DNA from: Leucobacter rhizosphaerae
GTDB taxonomy: Bacteria > Actinomycetota > Actinomycetes > Actinomycetales > Microbacteriaceae
Reading direction: 5' to 3'
Length of the DNA stretch: 64,000 nucleotides
Assembly (NCBI RefSeq): GCF_022919175.1
Contig: NZ_CP095043.1
Location: 2,914,001 to 2,978,000, forward strand
The notes below the pieces were generated by a model. It was not told the DNA's origin. It searched no databases and worked only from the letters and a program-made list of their open reading frames with translations. Made by a program: the position numbers and the translations under genes. Below are positions 42,813 to 51,204 of this stretch, piece by piece. Positions within the stretch are counted from its first letter, which is position 1, and every line of letters begins with the position of its first letter.

Positions 42813-44143
42813 CGGACGAAGCTCGCGCGCTCTTCGATCACTGCCCGTCGCGCTTGCCGCGTGGCATCGGTGTCGCGCTCCGCCAGCTCCTGGGCCCGAT
42901 CGCCCACCTCATCCTCCGAGTCGCAGAAAAGACCGACGCCCAGGAGCTCACCGGACAGCGCGCGCAGACCGATGTCGCCGGGCGCCGCGACGAACGGCGT
43001 GCCGCGTCGGGCGGCATCGACGGCCGTCGTCGGTCCGGGATCCTGCCGTGAGGTCAGGAGATAGACGTCGGCGCAGTCGTACCAGGCCGCGGCGTCGCGT
43101 CGGAATCCCGGGAGCATCAGCGGCAAGCCCTGGCTGATCGCCTGATCGGCCAGGTCGCGGGCCCAGCTGCTCAGCTCACCGAGCCAGATGAATCCGCTCT
43201 CCGGGACACGGCTGTGGATCGACGCGGCGATGCGGAGGAACCGGTCGAATCCCTTGCGCTGATCCGCGTAGCCCGCACCGATGAAGAGCGGGCGTCGGGC
43301 GCCGAGCTCGGTGCCGATTCGGCCGCGGACCCGAGCGGTGCTCTGCGGGCCGACGGAGACGTGGAGGAGACCGGGCGGAATGCACTCCACCTCCGTCTCC
43401 GCGGGGAGCATCGCCGCGAGCGCGTGCACCATGCCGGGGAATGACACGACGACGCGGGGGCAGCGCGCCACCGCCTCGAGTAGTCCGTGCTGGGAGAGGA
43501 ACTCCGGCATCTCGTGCACGAGCAGCACCTGCGGACCGTCATGCCCGAGCGCGGTGAGCACCGGAGCGCTGAGACCGGTGTTTCCGAGCACCGGTGTCCC
43601 CGGAGGCAGTGCTCGCCCGATGCCGGAGGCCTCATCGCCTTCGGCGAGGACGATCACGGGACCGATGGCCGCGTACGCCGGCCGCAGCGGACCGCCGCGC
43701 AGCAGCAGGAACACCGGGGAGTACCCGCGGCTCTGCAGGTGCCGGGAGAACTCCAGGAGGAGGAGCGGGGCCCCGGCCTCCTGCGCGTCGTTGCCGATGA
43801 GGACCGCGGGGTTCTCCACCCCGGCGAGCAGCGCCTCCATCGTCTCCTGGCTCTCGTCCGCCGTGCGCGTCCGGGGGAGGGGCAGAAAGCCTGCCGCGCG
43901 ACCTTCGCGGAGGAAGTGCCGCATCGCATCGCCCTCTTCGAGGCGGAGATACGTGCGCGCGTAGAACTCCGCGTCGAACGCGGGGCCGGGAGAGCGTCGT
44001 TCCGAGTCGCCGAAGCTGACGAAGTGCGTCCAGGGGTCGATGTCCGCGGTGTCGGGATACGTGGAGCGGTACCAGTCCGCGTCGAAGTACTCCTCCGCGC
44101 CAGAGAGCCCGCCGCCGTCCGCACCCCGCGCGTCATCGTTCAC
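42731..44143 (-). CDS. Glycosyltransferase family 4-like protein
   Basis: A 470-residue glycosyltransferase. The N-terminus carries YFDADWYRSTYPDTADIDPWTHF and DAMRHFLREGRAAG, the same Tyr/His/Gly repeat as in the RgpF-like protein. The GT-B fold follows, with donor-site blocks LFIGAGYADQRKGFDRFL, LPGFRRDAAAWYDCADVYLLTSRQDPGPTTAVDAARRGTPF. A GTG start at 44143 is chosen because the longer frame runs into the divergent acetyltransferase gene; spacing to GGAGAG is short, so the start is uncertain. Confidence 0.83.
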   Translation of the reverse strand: MNDDARGADGGGLSGAEEYFDADWYRSTYPDTADIDPWTHFVSFGDSERRSPGPAFDAEFYARTYLRLEEGDAMRHFLREGRAAGFLPLPRTRTADESQETMEALLAGVENPAVLIGNDAQEAGAPLLLLEFSRHLQSRGYSPVFLLLRGGPLRPAYAAIGPVIVLAEGDEASGIGRALPPGTPVLGNTGLSAPVLTALGHDGPQVLLVHEMPEFLSQHGLLEAVARCPRVVVSFPGMVHALAAMLPAETEVECIPPGLLHVSVGPQSTARVRGRIGTELGARRPLFIGAGYADQRKGFDRFLRIAASIHSRVPESGFIWLGELSSWARDLADQAISQGLPLMLPGFRRDAAAWYDCADVYLLTSRQDPGPTTAVDAARRGTPFVAAPGDIGLRALSGELLGVGLFCDSEDEVGDRAQELAERDTDATRQARRAVIEERASFVRYVDAVVEPWASAPPAVSETSNAGSPR

Positions 44144-44189
44144 CTCTCCAGGGTAGCCGCCGCTGCGGGCGCGGAGCGATACTAGGGAA

Positions 44190-44891
44190 ATGATCTTCAG
44201 TTCCTCCGGTCGCCCCCCACGGCGCATGCTCTGCTACGGGGCGAGCGGGACCGGCTCGCAGATCGCACTCGATCTCCGGTACCAGGGCGGGTCTGAGATC
44301 GCGTTCTTGGGCTACGTCGACGATGTGCAGGACCCGAGGCGGACGATCGAGCCGGAGTTCCCGATCTACTCGTTCGAGGAACTTCGTGAGCTCGATGATG
44401 TCGGGGTGTTCGTCTCAGTGCACGATCCTGCGGGACGTGCGCGGGTGTGCGAGCGTCTCAAAGCGCACGGCATCCCGCTGCTCGGCGCCCGAGGGGTTCC
44501 GCATCTCGCGCATCCGAACGCCGAGGTCGGCGAGGGGTCCGTCGTAGGGAGCACGACCCGGTTGGGGCTGTCGACGCGGCTCGGTCTGGGGGTGCTCGCA
44601 CTCGGGGACCTCGTGGCGCACGATGTCGAGGTCGGCGACTTCGCGACGCTCGCGATCGGTTCGGTCGTGCTGGGGCACGTCCGAATCGGGGCCGGCGCGT
44701 TCATCGGGGCCCGAGCGGTGATCGGCAACGGCTCGCTGGATCGCCCGGTGCTCATCGGAGACGGTGCTCGGGTCGGGCCCGGCGCCGTCGTCCACGGGAA
44801 TGTCCCACCCGGAGAAACGGTCATCGGGCCGCAGGCCATGCCGATCTCTCGTTGGCGGAGCCTGTTCGCGCGACCGTCGGGGAACGCATGA
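44190..44891 (+). CDS. NeuD/PglD-like sugar acyltransferase
   Basis: A 233-residue protein: an N-terminal Rossmann-like half (MLCYGASGTGSQIALDLRYQG; FLGYVDDV) and a C-terminal left-handed beta helix of hexapeptide repeats (VVGSTTRLGLSTRLGLGVLAL, IGAGAFIGARAVIGNG). NeuD-type enzymes acetylate or formylate amino sugars made by DegT-type aminotransferases, and such an aminotransferase is the next gene (ATGA overlap). The pair probably makes an N-acyl amino sugar for the surface glycan. Confidence 0.9.
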   Translation: MIFSSSGRPPRRMLCYGASGTGSQIALDLRYQGGSEIAFLGYVDDVQDPRRTIEPEFPIYSFEELRELDDVGVFVSVHDPAGRARVCERLKAHGIPLLGARGVPHLAHPNAEVGEGSVVGSTTRLGLSTRLGLGVLALGDLVAHDVEVGDFATLAIGSVVLGHVRIGAGAFIGARAVIGNGSLDRPVLIGDGARVGPGAVVHGNVPPGETVIGPQAMPISRWRSLFARPSGNA

Positions 44892-45952
44892 TCACCCTGG
44901 GGCAGCCGCTGGCTCCGGATCGCGAGACGTTCGACGCGCTCGTCGCGTCGATATCGGCCTCGGGACGGTGGACCAACGGCGGTCCCGTCGTCGCCGAGTT
45001 CGAGCGCGCGCTCGCGGCGGATCTCTCGAGCGCGTGGGCGCTCGCCACCGCCTCCGGCACCACGGGCCTCACCGTCGCGCTGCTGGCGTGCCGACTGCCT
45101 GCCGGCGGCGAGGTGATCACGAGCCCGTTGACCTTCCCAGCGACCGTGCAGGCGATCGAGGCTGCGGGACTGGAGCCGGTGTTCGCCGGGGTGGATCCGG
45201 TGACGCTGAATCTGGATCCCGACGCGGTGCTGCAGGCGATCGGACCGCGGACCGCGGCGATCCTGCCGGTGCATCTCTTCGGTGTGGCCGCTGATCCCGC
45301 GCTCGATCGCATCGCTGTGGAACACGGCCTGCCGGTGGTCTATGACGCTGCGCACGCGTTCGGCCTGCCGGGTGTCGCCGAGCGCGGCACCGCTGCTGTG
45401 TACTCGCTCCACGCCACCAAACTGCTGCATTCAGGAGAAGGCGGTGTGGTGACCACCCCGGACGCCGAGGTCGCTCGGCGGGTGCGGGAGGCGCGGAACT
45501 TCGGGCTCGCGGGGGACGTGGTCGTGGCCCGAGGCACGAACGCGAAGCTTCCCGAGGTGAGCGCTGCGCTCGGTCTCGCGGTGCGCGTCGGGGTTCCGCG
45601 AGAGATCGACCTACGCCGCCATCTGCGTGAGACCTACGCGCGCCTGATCCAACGATCCGATCGAGTCGAACCGCACGCGCCGGGCCACGCCCGCGCACTC
45701 GTGACGGAGGTGATCCGCTGCGACGCGCGGGACCAGTCGCGGATCCTCGCAGAGCTCGCGTCGGCCGGGGTCATCGGACGCCGGTTTCCCGCGCTCACCG
45801 CGGCCGGGCAGGCATACGCCGAAGTGCCGCTCGTCGGAGCGGACCGGGCGCATCTCGACGCCCTCGCCGCGGAACGCATCGCGCTTCCGCTCCACGGTCG
45901 TGTGACGGATGGGGCGGTCGAGGCGATCGCCCGCGTCGTCCAAGGGCGCTGA
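44888..45952 (+). CDS. DegT/DnrJ/EryC1 sugar aminotransferase
   Basis: A 354-residue PLP-dependent aminotransferase for nucleotide keto-sugars. Features are GRWTNGGPVVAEFE, the cofactor-site FALATASGTTGL-like segment, DAAHAFG, and the PLP lysine in SLHATKLLHSGEGG. ATG 44888 overlaps the acyltransferase stop, so the two products are made together and act in sequence (amination, then acylation). Confidence 0.92.
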   Translation: MITLGQPLAPDRETFDALVASISASGRWTNGGPVVAEFERALAADLSSAWALATASGTTGLTVALLACRLPAGGEVITSPLTFPATVQAIEAAGLEPVFAGVDPVTLNLDPDAVLQAIGPRTAAILPVHLFGVAADPALDRIAVEHGLPVVYDAAHAFGLPGVAERGTAAVYSLHATKLLHSGEGGVVTTPDAEVARRVREARNFGLAGDVVVARGTNAKLPEVSAALGLAVRVGVPREIDLRRHLRETYARLIQRSDRVEPHAPGHARALVTEVIRCDARDQSRILAELASAGVIGRRFPALTAAGQAYAEVPLVGADRAHLDALAAERIALPLHGRVTDGAVEAIARVVQGR

Positions 45953-46112
45953 GCGGGCTTACGCCTCCGTGCGGCCTCGTGCTGCGACGCGCACACCCCG
46001 CCGGGTCATCAGGATGCGGCGCCGGATCGGGATCGCGGTGTCGATGGTCGCGCATTGGAGTGTCCGCGTGGCGGGGTTGGGGAGCGGGCGCCGGAAGGCT
46101 ACACTCGAACAT
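45953..46112. other. Intergenic region with SOS promoter at its right end
   Basis: No gene is seen in these 160 bp. The last part carries the promoter of the DUF6504-like gene, blocked by the LexA box that starts at 46105. Confidence 0.6.
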
Positions 46113-46120
46113 ATGTTCGA
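46105..46120. promoter_or_regulatory. LexA box (SOS box) overlapping a start codon
   Basis: TCGAAC-ATAT-GTTCGA is a perfect match to the actinobacterial SOS box TCGAAC-N4-GTTCGA. The ATG of the next gene (46113-46115) lies inside it, so LexA would sit on the transcription/translation start of a leaderless mRNA. Confidence 0.9.
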
Positions 46121-46409
46121 ACGACCGACGATGGCGCTGCCACGAGTGGATGACGACCCCGTCATCGTCTGGACCGAGGCGGAGCGCCCGGTTCGGCTGG
46201 TCTATCGGCTCGCGCGGTGGCGGGTCGAGGGGGATCCCGAACCTCTGCGGGAGGTGCCCGAGTCCCTGTACCACCCGCTCATCACGCATCCGACCGAGCG
46301 CACCGCGGGATGGCGCTGCAGGGTGCGGAGTGCCGACTCTCGCCGGACCCTCGTGCTCGCGCTGCGTCGTGATGGGGCGCTGTGGCGCGCGGAGGAGCTG
46401 CCCGAGTGA
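46113..46409 (+). CDS. SOS-regulated DUF6504-like protein
   Basis: A 98-residue basic protein with PVIVWTEAERPVRLVYRLARWRV near the N-terminus and WRCRVRSADSRRTLVLALRRDGALWRAEEL at the end. This strand and Trp/Arg pattern matches the small DUF6504 proteins that usually sit next to the imuB-dnaE2 mutagenesis genes in actinobacteria. Here it is alone, yet keeps a perfect LexA box over its start. It is probably part of the damage response; the mechanism is unknown. Family call is from memory of the pattern. Confidence 0.6.
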   Translation: MFERPTMALPRVDDDPVIVWTEAERPVRLVYRLARWRVEGDPEPLREVPESLYHPLITHPTERTAGWRCRVRSADSRRTLVLALRRDGALWRAEELPE

Positions 46410-46489
46410 GGTGTGGCGGCGGGTGGATCAGCCGCCACCACCGCAAAAAACTTCTCGATTCACTCGACGGTCTGGGTTAGGTTGAGTGC

Positions 46490-46768
46490 ATGAACGAGGA
46501 CATTCGGGAAACGGCTCGCAAGCGCATCGCGTCGAAGCGGGACTTCTGGAGGATGCTCATCGGCTTCGCTGTGCTCGCCATCGTCTTCAACATCATCTGG
46601 TTCATCAGCGGGTACCAGTCCTACTACTGGCCCGCGTGGCCCATGATCGGCTTCGCCATCGCCACCGTGTTCTCGGCGATCAATACGTTCGGCTCGGGGC
46701 GTCAGGATCGCGTCATCTCGGATCAGGACATCGATCGTGAGATCGGCAAGATGAACGGCGGAGCGTAG
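46490..46768 (+). CDS. 2TM domain membrane protein
   Basis: A 92-residue protein with two close membrane helices (MLIGFAVLAIVFNIIWFISG; WPMIGFAIATVFSAINTF) joined by YQSYYWPAWP, matching the 2TM domain family. N- and C-termini are charged and likely cytoplasmic. Such domains are often fused to or near sensor proteins; this one stands alone. Function unknown. Confidence 0.8.
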   Translation: MNEDIRETARKRIASKRDFWRMLIGFAVLAIVFNIIWFISGYQSYYWPAWPMIGFAIATVFSAINTFGSGRQDRVISDQDIDREIGKMNGGA

Positions 46769-46776
46769 GCGACATC

Positions 46777-47130
46777 ATGGGATCCGACTGGCGCGACGAG
46801 CGCGTTGCGACGATCCGATCGGTGATCGCGGGGGTCGATCCCGCGATCGAGGAGGCCGTGAAGTGGCGCAAGCCCTCGAACCCCGACGGGGTGCCGACCT
46901 TCTCCCTGGACGGGCTGCTCTGCACCGTCGAGACGTACCGCGACAAGGTGAAGATCACGTTCGCGCAGGGGGCGTCGATCCCGGATCCCGGCGGTCTGTT
47001 CAACGCGAGCCTGACCGCCGGCACCCGACGCGCCATCGACATCGCGGAGTCCGACACCGTCGATGAGCCCGCGCTCGCAGCGCTCATCGCCGACGCGATT
47101 TTGCTGAATCGCGGCACGCTCGGGGCGTAG
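46777..47130 (+). CDS. DUF1801 (YdhG-like) protein
   Basis: A 117-residue protein. The pattern ATIRSVIAGVDPAIEEAVKWRKPSNP, then TVETYRDKVKITFAQGA and LTAGTRRAIDIAESDTVDE, fits the DUF1801 fold. Members are widespread and of unknown biochemical role, some linked to stress or iron. It begins 8 bp after the 2TM gene and is likely co-transcribed. Confidence 0.85.
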   Translation: MGSDWRDERVATIRSVIAGVDPAIEEAVKWRKPSNPDGVPTFSLDGLLCTVETYRDKVKITFAQGASIPDPGGLFNASLTAGTRRAIDIAESDTVDEPALAALIADAILLNRGTLGA

Positions 47131-47249
47131 CCGATCGGCTCGTCGAGGGCACGCAGTTCGCGCACCTCCCAGGCGCCCACGGGCGATTTCGCCCAGTCAG
47201 TGCTAGCGTGACGGGGGGAATACTCTGTCGATGTGACTCTGGGGGCTGC

Positions 47250-48572
47250 ATGGGAAAGCGGACGACGCGCACTGCGAATCGGGTGATTGGCGTGCTCGGA
47301 GTGAGTCTCATCGCCGGTGGACTCCTGCTCGGCGGCCAGCTCACCGCATCGCCCGCGCCGGCGCAGGCGCTGGATCTGCCGACCTGGGACGATGTGCAGG
47401 CCGCGAAGAAGAACGAGTCCACCGCCGCTGCGAAGGTCAAGGAGATCGAGGGGCTCATCGCGCAGAGCCAGACCGAACTCGAGCGACTCCGCACCGAATC
47501 CGCCGATGCGAACGCGAGCTGGCAGGATGCGGAGACCGCCGCGCAGCAGGCTGCCGAGAAGGCCCTGACACTCGAGACCCAGGCAGAGGAGGCCCGCGTG
47601 CGGGCCGATGAGGCTGCGGATCAGGCCGCGGTGATCGTCGCCCAGATGTATCGTTCCGGCGGCGTCGACCGCAACATGGAGCTCTTCCTGCAGACCGAGG
47701 GCGACACCGCTGACGCGCTGCTCGAGCGACTCGCCTCGATGTCGAAGGCGACCGAGCGCAACACCGTGATCTCCGAGGATGCCGAGCAGGCGATGAACAC
47801 CGCATCGACCCTCGGCAAGCAGGCGGAGGCGGCGCAGCAGGAGCGCGATCGCCTGAGCGCCGAGGCGGAGGAGAAGGCCGTCGTCGCGGCACAGGCCGCC
47901 GACTCGCAGCGCGTCAAGATCGAGGCGCAGCAGGAGCAGGAGAAGACGCTCGAGACCCAGCTCGCCGCGCTGAAGGACACCACGACCGACACGGTCGCCG
48001 GCTACGAGGAGCGCCTCCGCGTCGAGGAGGAGCAGCGTCGCGCCGCGGCCGCGGCCGAGGCCGAGCGCCTCCGGAAGGAAGCCGAGGAGCGCGCCCGCCT
48101 GGAGCAGGAAGCCATCAATAACGGTGGCGGAGGCGGCGGTGGCGGAGGCGGCGGTGGCGGCGGCGGAGTCGTCACGCCCCCGGTCGGCGGCGGCAACGAC
48201 GGAACCTGGTGGCGCCCCACGAGCGGCTACGTCTCGACCTATTTCTACCAGGTGCCGTACCACACGGGCATCGACCTCGCCACGGGATGCGGCACCCCGA
48301 TCATCGCGCCGCAGCCCGGAACGGTGAGCTTCGTCGGCTGGAAGGACAGCTTCGGCGGCAACATGGTGCACGTCGACCACGCCGGCGGATTCCAGTCGCG
48401 ATACGCGCACCTCAGCGCCTTCGGTCCCGGCTGGGGCACCTGGGTCGGTCAGGGCCAGGTCATCGGTTACGTCGGCACCACCGGCATGAGCACCGGCTGC
48501 CATCTCCACTACGAGGTGCTGTACAACGGCGTCTTCCAGAACCCGATTCCGTACTACGGAGTATCGGGCTAG
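47250..48572 (+). CDS. Secreted M23 peptidoglycan endopeptidase
   Basis: A 440-residue exported protein. The Sec signal (RVIGVLGVSLIAGGLLLGG, cut after AQA near 40) is followed by a coiled coil (about 45-290), a run of 15 glycines as linker, and a LytM/M23 domain (about 315-440). Zinc ligands are seen in HTGIDLA and CHLHYE. This coiled-coil-plus-LytM layout matches NlpD/EnvC-like proteins, which cut or help cut cross-links during septation. ATG 47250 is chosen as the signal start. A strong terminator follows. Confidence 0.92.
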   Translation: MGKRTTRTANRVIGVLGVSLIAGGLLLGGQLTASPAPAQALDLPTWDDVQAAKKNESTAAAKVKEIEGLIAQSQTELERLRTESADANASWQDAETAAQQAAEKALTLETQAEEARVRADEAADQAAVIVAQMYRSGGVDRNMELFLQTEGDTADALLERLASMSKATERNTVISEDAEQAMNTASTLGKQAEAAQQERDRLSAEAEEKAVVAAQAADSQRVKIEAQQEQEKTLETQLAALKDTTTDTVAGYEERLRVEEEQRRAAAAAEAERLRKEAEERARLEQEAINNGGGGGGGGGGGGGGGVVTPPVGGGNDGTWWRPTSGYVSTYFYQVPYHTGIDLATGCGTPIIAPQPGTVSFVGWKDSFGGNMVHVDHAGGFQSRYAHLSAFGPGWGTWVGQGQVIGYVGTTGMSTGCHLHYEVLYNGVFQNPIPYYGVSG

Positions 48573-48592
48573 CGCATCGCGCTGTAAACACA

Positions 48593-48633
48593 AAACGGGG
48601 GTTCGGGATCGCGATGATCCCGAACCCCCGTTT
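48593..48633. terminator. Bidirectional terminator, 18-bp stem
   Basis: Perfect arms 48593-48610 and 48616-48633 (AAACGGGGGTTCGGGATC and complement) with a GCGAT loop, giving A-run upstream and T-run downstream on both strands. It serves the M23 gene and the convergent ppa gene. Confidence 0.9.
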
Positions 48634-48657
48634 CGTGTGAGAGCGGCGAGTGGTTGC

Positions 48658-48752
48658 CCGCCTCAGTGCTGGTCTGCGAGGCGCTGCTGCCTGCGGCAGC
48701 TCGTTCCTCGCATCCGCGTCCGCCTCAGTGCTGGTCTGCGAGGCGCTGCTGC
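48658..48752. repeat. 33-bp direct repeat duplicating the end of ppa
   Basis: Two exact 33-bp copies at 48658-48690 and 48720-48752. The second includes the last nine codons and stop of ppa; the first lies in the downstream spacer. It looks like a tandem duplication of the gene's 3' end with 29 bp in between. Confidence 0.9.
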
Positions 48753-49216
48753 GCCTCGATGATCAGCTGCTCGGCGTCGGCGGCCGAACCCCAGGCGTCG
48801 ACCTTCACCCACTTGTTCGGCTCGAGATCCTTGTAGTGCTCGAAGAAGTGCTCGATCTCCTTGCGGGTGTACTCAGGGATGTCCGCGACGTCCTGGATGT
48901 GCGCCCAGCGCGGATCCTTGTGCTGCACGGCGATCACCTTGTCATCGCCACCCGCCTCGTCGCTCATCTTGAGCACACCGACGGGCCGCACCTTCACGCC
49001 GACGCCCGGGAACACCGGGTAGTCGAGCAGCACGAGCACGTCGAGCGGATCGCCGTCCTCGCCCAGCGTCTCCTCGAAGAAGCCGTAGTCGGTGGGGTAG
49101 ACGAACCCGGTGTAGAGCACGCGGTCGAGGTACACCCGGCCGGTCTCGTGGTCCACCTCGTACTTGTTCCGGCTGCCCTTGGGGATCTCAATGACGGCGT
49201 CGAATGCGGCGGTCAT
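48725..49216 (-). CDS. ppa: Inorganic pyrophosphatase
   Basis: A 163-residue family I pyrophosphatase that splits PPi to drive biosynthetic reactions. Active-site blocks are [37 protein letters not shown] (metal-binding DxDxxD type) and VKVDAWG. The start at 49216 has GGAG upstream. Its terminal codons are duplicated just downstream (48658-48690). Confidence 0.97.
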   Translation of the reverse strand: MTAAFDAVIEIPKGSRNKYEVDHETGRVYLDRVLYTGFVYPTDYGFFEETLGEDGDPLDVLVLLDYPVFPGVGVKVRPVGVLKMSDEAGGDDKVIAVQHKDPRWAHIQDVADIPEYTRKEIEHFFEHYKDLEPNKWVKVDAWGSAADAEQLIIEAQQRLADQH

Positions 49217-49363
49217 GCACGCTCCTTCTCGCTTCGGGCGCGGGACGGTTCCCGGCCTCGGGTTTGCAGTGCTGGCACCAGGGTACCGGACGCGAGGAGG
49301 GCGACCGCCAGGCCGGGGGCCCGCGGACGCGCACGCGGAGGCCCGAACGGTAGCCTGAGTCCC

Positions 49364-50419
49364 GTGGAACCCCGAGCCCCTCTGCACCCCGCCGTCGCCG
49401 CGACCCGAGTCGCGGTGCGTCGTGCACTGTCTGGCGCCGGATCACCGCTCGTCTCAGACGGCGCAGCGGGATCCGGTGTGGAGCCGCGGGTCCTCGTCGC
49501 GCTCTCGGGCGGCGCGGACTCTCTGGCGCTCGCGGCGGCACTCGCGTTCGAGGCTCCCCGCGCGGGGTGGGTCGCGGGCGCCGTGATCGTGGACCACGGG
49601 CTCCAGCCGGAATCGGAAAGGATCGCTGCGCAGGCGGCTGCGCAGGCAACGGCGCTCGGACTCGCTCCCGCGGTGGTGCGACGGGTGTCGGTCGTGGCGG
49701 AGGACGATGGCCCCGAAGCGGCGGCGCGGGATGCGCGGTACGCCGCGCTCGCCGCGGTGGCGGAGGAGCTCGGCGCCGCGCTGACCCTGACCGCGCACAC
49801 CCGCGACGATCAGGCCGAACAGGTGCTGCTCGGGATCGCCCGGGGCTCGGGCGCGCGCAGCCTGGCCGGGATCCCGCCGACCCGCGGCATCATCTCGCGC
49901 CCCTTTCTCGACGTGTCGCGGCAGCAGACCGAGGACGCGTGCGCGGCACAGGAGCTGACGCCGTGGCAGGATCCGCACAACGCCGACCCGCGGTACACCC
50001 GCGTGCGGGTGCGGAGCCGGATCCTGCCGCTGCTTGAGGCGGAGCTCGGGCCCGGGGTCGCCGCCGCCCTGGCGCGCACGGCCGCGCAGCTCCGCGAAGA
50101 CGCGGACGCGTTCGAGACCATGGTCGCGGAGCAGATCGAAGAGATCGTGGAGCCGGCCGAGGCGGGCATCGCAGTCTCGGTGGCGGCGCTGCAGGCGAAC
50201 CCCGCTGCGCTTCGGCATCGTCTGATCCGCCGCGTGGCGGAGGCGGAGTTCGGCAGCGAGCTGAGCCGCGAGCACACGCTGGGGATCGCCGCGCTCGTGA
50301 CGGACTGGCGCGGTCAGGGGCCGATCTTCGTGCCCGGGATCCGCGTGACCCGCGTCGGCGGACGCGTGGTGATGACGCGCCAACTGGGATCTCCGCGAGC
50401 ATCCGATCCGCGGCCGTGA
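49364..50419 (+). CDS. tilS: tRNA(Ile)-lysidine synthase
   Basis: A 351-residue enzyme that converts C34 of tRNA-Ile(CAU) to lysidine. The PP-loop motif [13 protein letters not shown] binds ATP, and the [21 protein letters not shown] block is family-specific. A GTG at 49364 is taken as start; the open frame extends further upstream through the convergent ppa gene, which is not plausible. It precedes hpt by 33 bp, the usual arrangement. Confidence 0.93.
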   Translation: MEPRAPLHPAVAATRVAVRRALSGAGSPLVSDGAAGSGVEPRVLVALSGGADSLALAAALAFEAPRAGWVAGAVIVDHGLQPESERIAAQAAAQATALGLAPAVVRRVSVVAEDDGPEAAARDARYAALAAVAEELGAALTLTAHTRDDQAEQVLLGIARGSGARSLAGIPPTRGIISRPFLDVSRQQTEDACAAQELTPWQDPHNADPRYTRVRVRSRILPLLEAELGPGVAAALARTAAQLREDADAFETMVAEQIEEIVEPAEAGIAVSVAALQANPAALRHRLIRRVAEAEFGSELSREHTLGIAALVTDWRGQGPIFVPGIRVTRVGGRVVMTRQLGSPRASDPRP

Positions 50420-50452
50420 AGCGGAGCGCGCGGAGGCCCCTAAAATGGGCAC

Positions 50453-51004
50453 ATGGACGCGAAACATCTGGGTGACGACCTTTCCGCTGTGCTGCACACC
50501 GAGGAGGAGCTGCGCAATCGGCTCGCCGAGCTGGCCCGCGAGATCGAGGCGGACTATCCCGACGAGCCGCCGCTCCTGGTGGGGGTGCTGAAGGGTGCGG
50601 TGATGGTGATGGCCGATCTCGCCCGGGAGCTCAACTTCCACGCGCAGATGGACTGGATGGCGGTCTCTTCCTACGGCGCCGGCACCAAGTCGAGCGGTGT
50701 CGTGAAGATCCTGAAGGATCTCGACGCGGACATCGCCGGCCGCGACGTGCTCATCGTGGAGGACATCATCGACTCGGGCCTGACTCTCGCGTGGCTCAAG
50801 GAGAACCTCGAGATCCGCGGTGCCAAGTCCGTGCGCATCTGCACGATGCTGCGCAAGCCCGAAGCGCTCAAGGTCGAGGTCGACGTGGCCTACGTCGGTT
50901 TCGATATCCCGGTCGAGTTCGTCGTGGGCTACGGGCTCGACTACGCCGAGAACTATCGCAACCTGCGCGACGTCGCGATCCTCGCGCCCCACGTCTACAG
51001 CTGA
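50453..51004 (+). CDS. hpt: Hypoxanthine phosphoribosyltransferase
   Basis: A 183-residue purine-salvage enzyme making IMP/GMP from hypoxanthine/guanine and PRPP. The PRPP loop VLIVEDIIDSGLTL is intact, as are PPLLVGVLKGAVMVMADL and AVSSYGAGTKSSGVVKI. It sits between tilS and ftsH, as in most actinobacteria. Confidence 0.96.
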   Translation: MDAKHLGDDLSAVLHTEEELRNRLAELAREIEADYPDEPPLLVGVLKGAVMVMADLARELNFHAQMDWMAVSSYGAGTKSSGVVKILKDLDADIAGRDVLIVEDIIDSGLTLAWLKENLEIRGAKSVRICTMLRKPEALKVEVDVAYVGFDIPVEFVVGYGLDYAENYRNLRDVAILAPHVYS

Positions 51005-51204
51005 CCCGCATCCCTCAGAGCCAGCCGGGTTCGGGATCGCGGCAGCTCCGGCGTCGCGATCGGTGCATCGCCGAGCGCGGCGCGCGGCCTGCCCGCAGTG
51101 CGCCGTGAGCGGACAAGCCCTCGCGGTACAGGGCGATGTCAGAGGTATTGGTTACGCTTGCAGATGCCCGAATCACCGGTGCGCCGATTCCGAAAGGCCC
51201 AGAC

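Noticed and set aside
48121..48170. Tandem GGCGGT repeats as a CRISPR or VNTR element
   Set aside because: They encode the poly-glycine linker of the M23 peptidase and are explained by coding.
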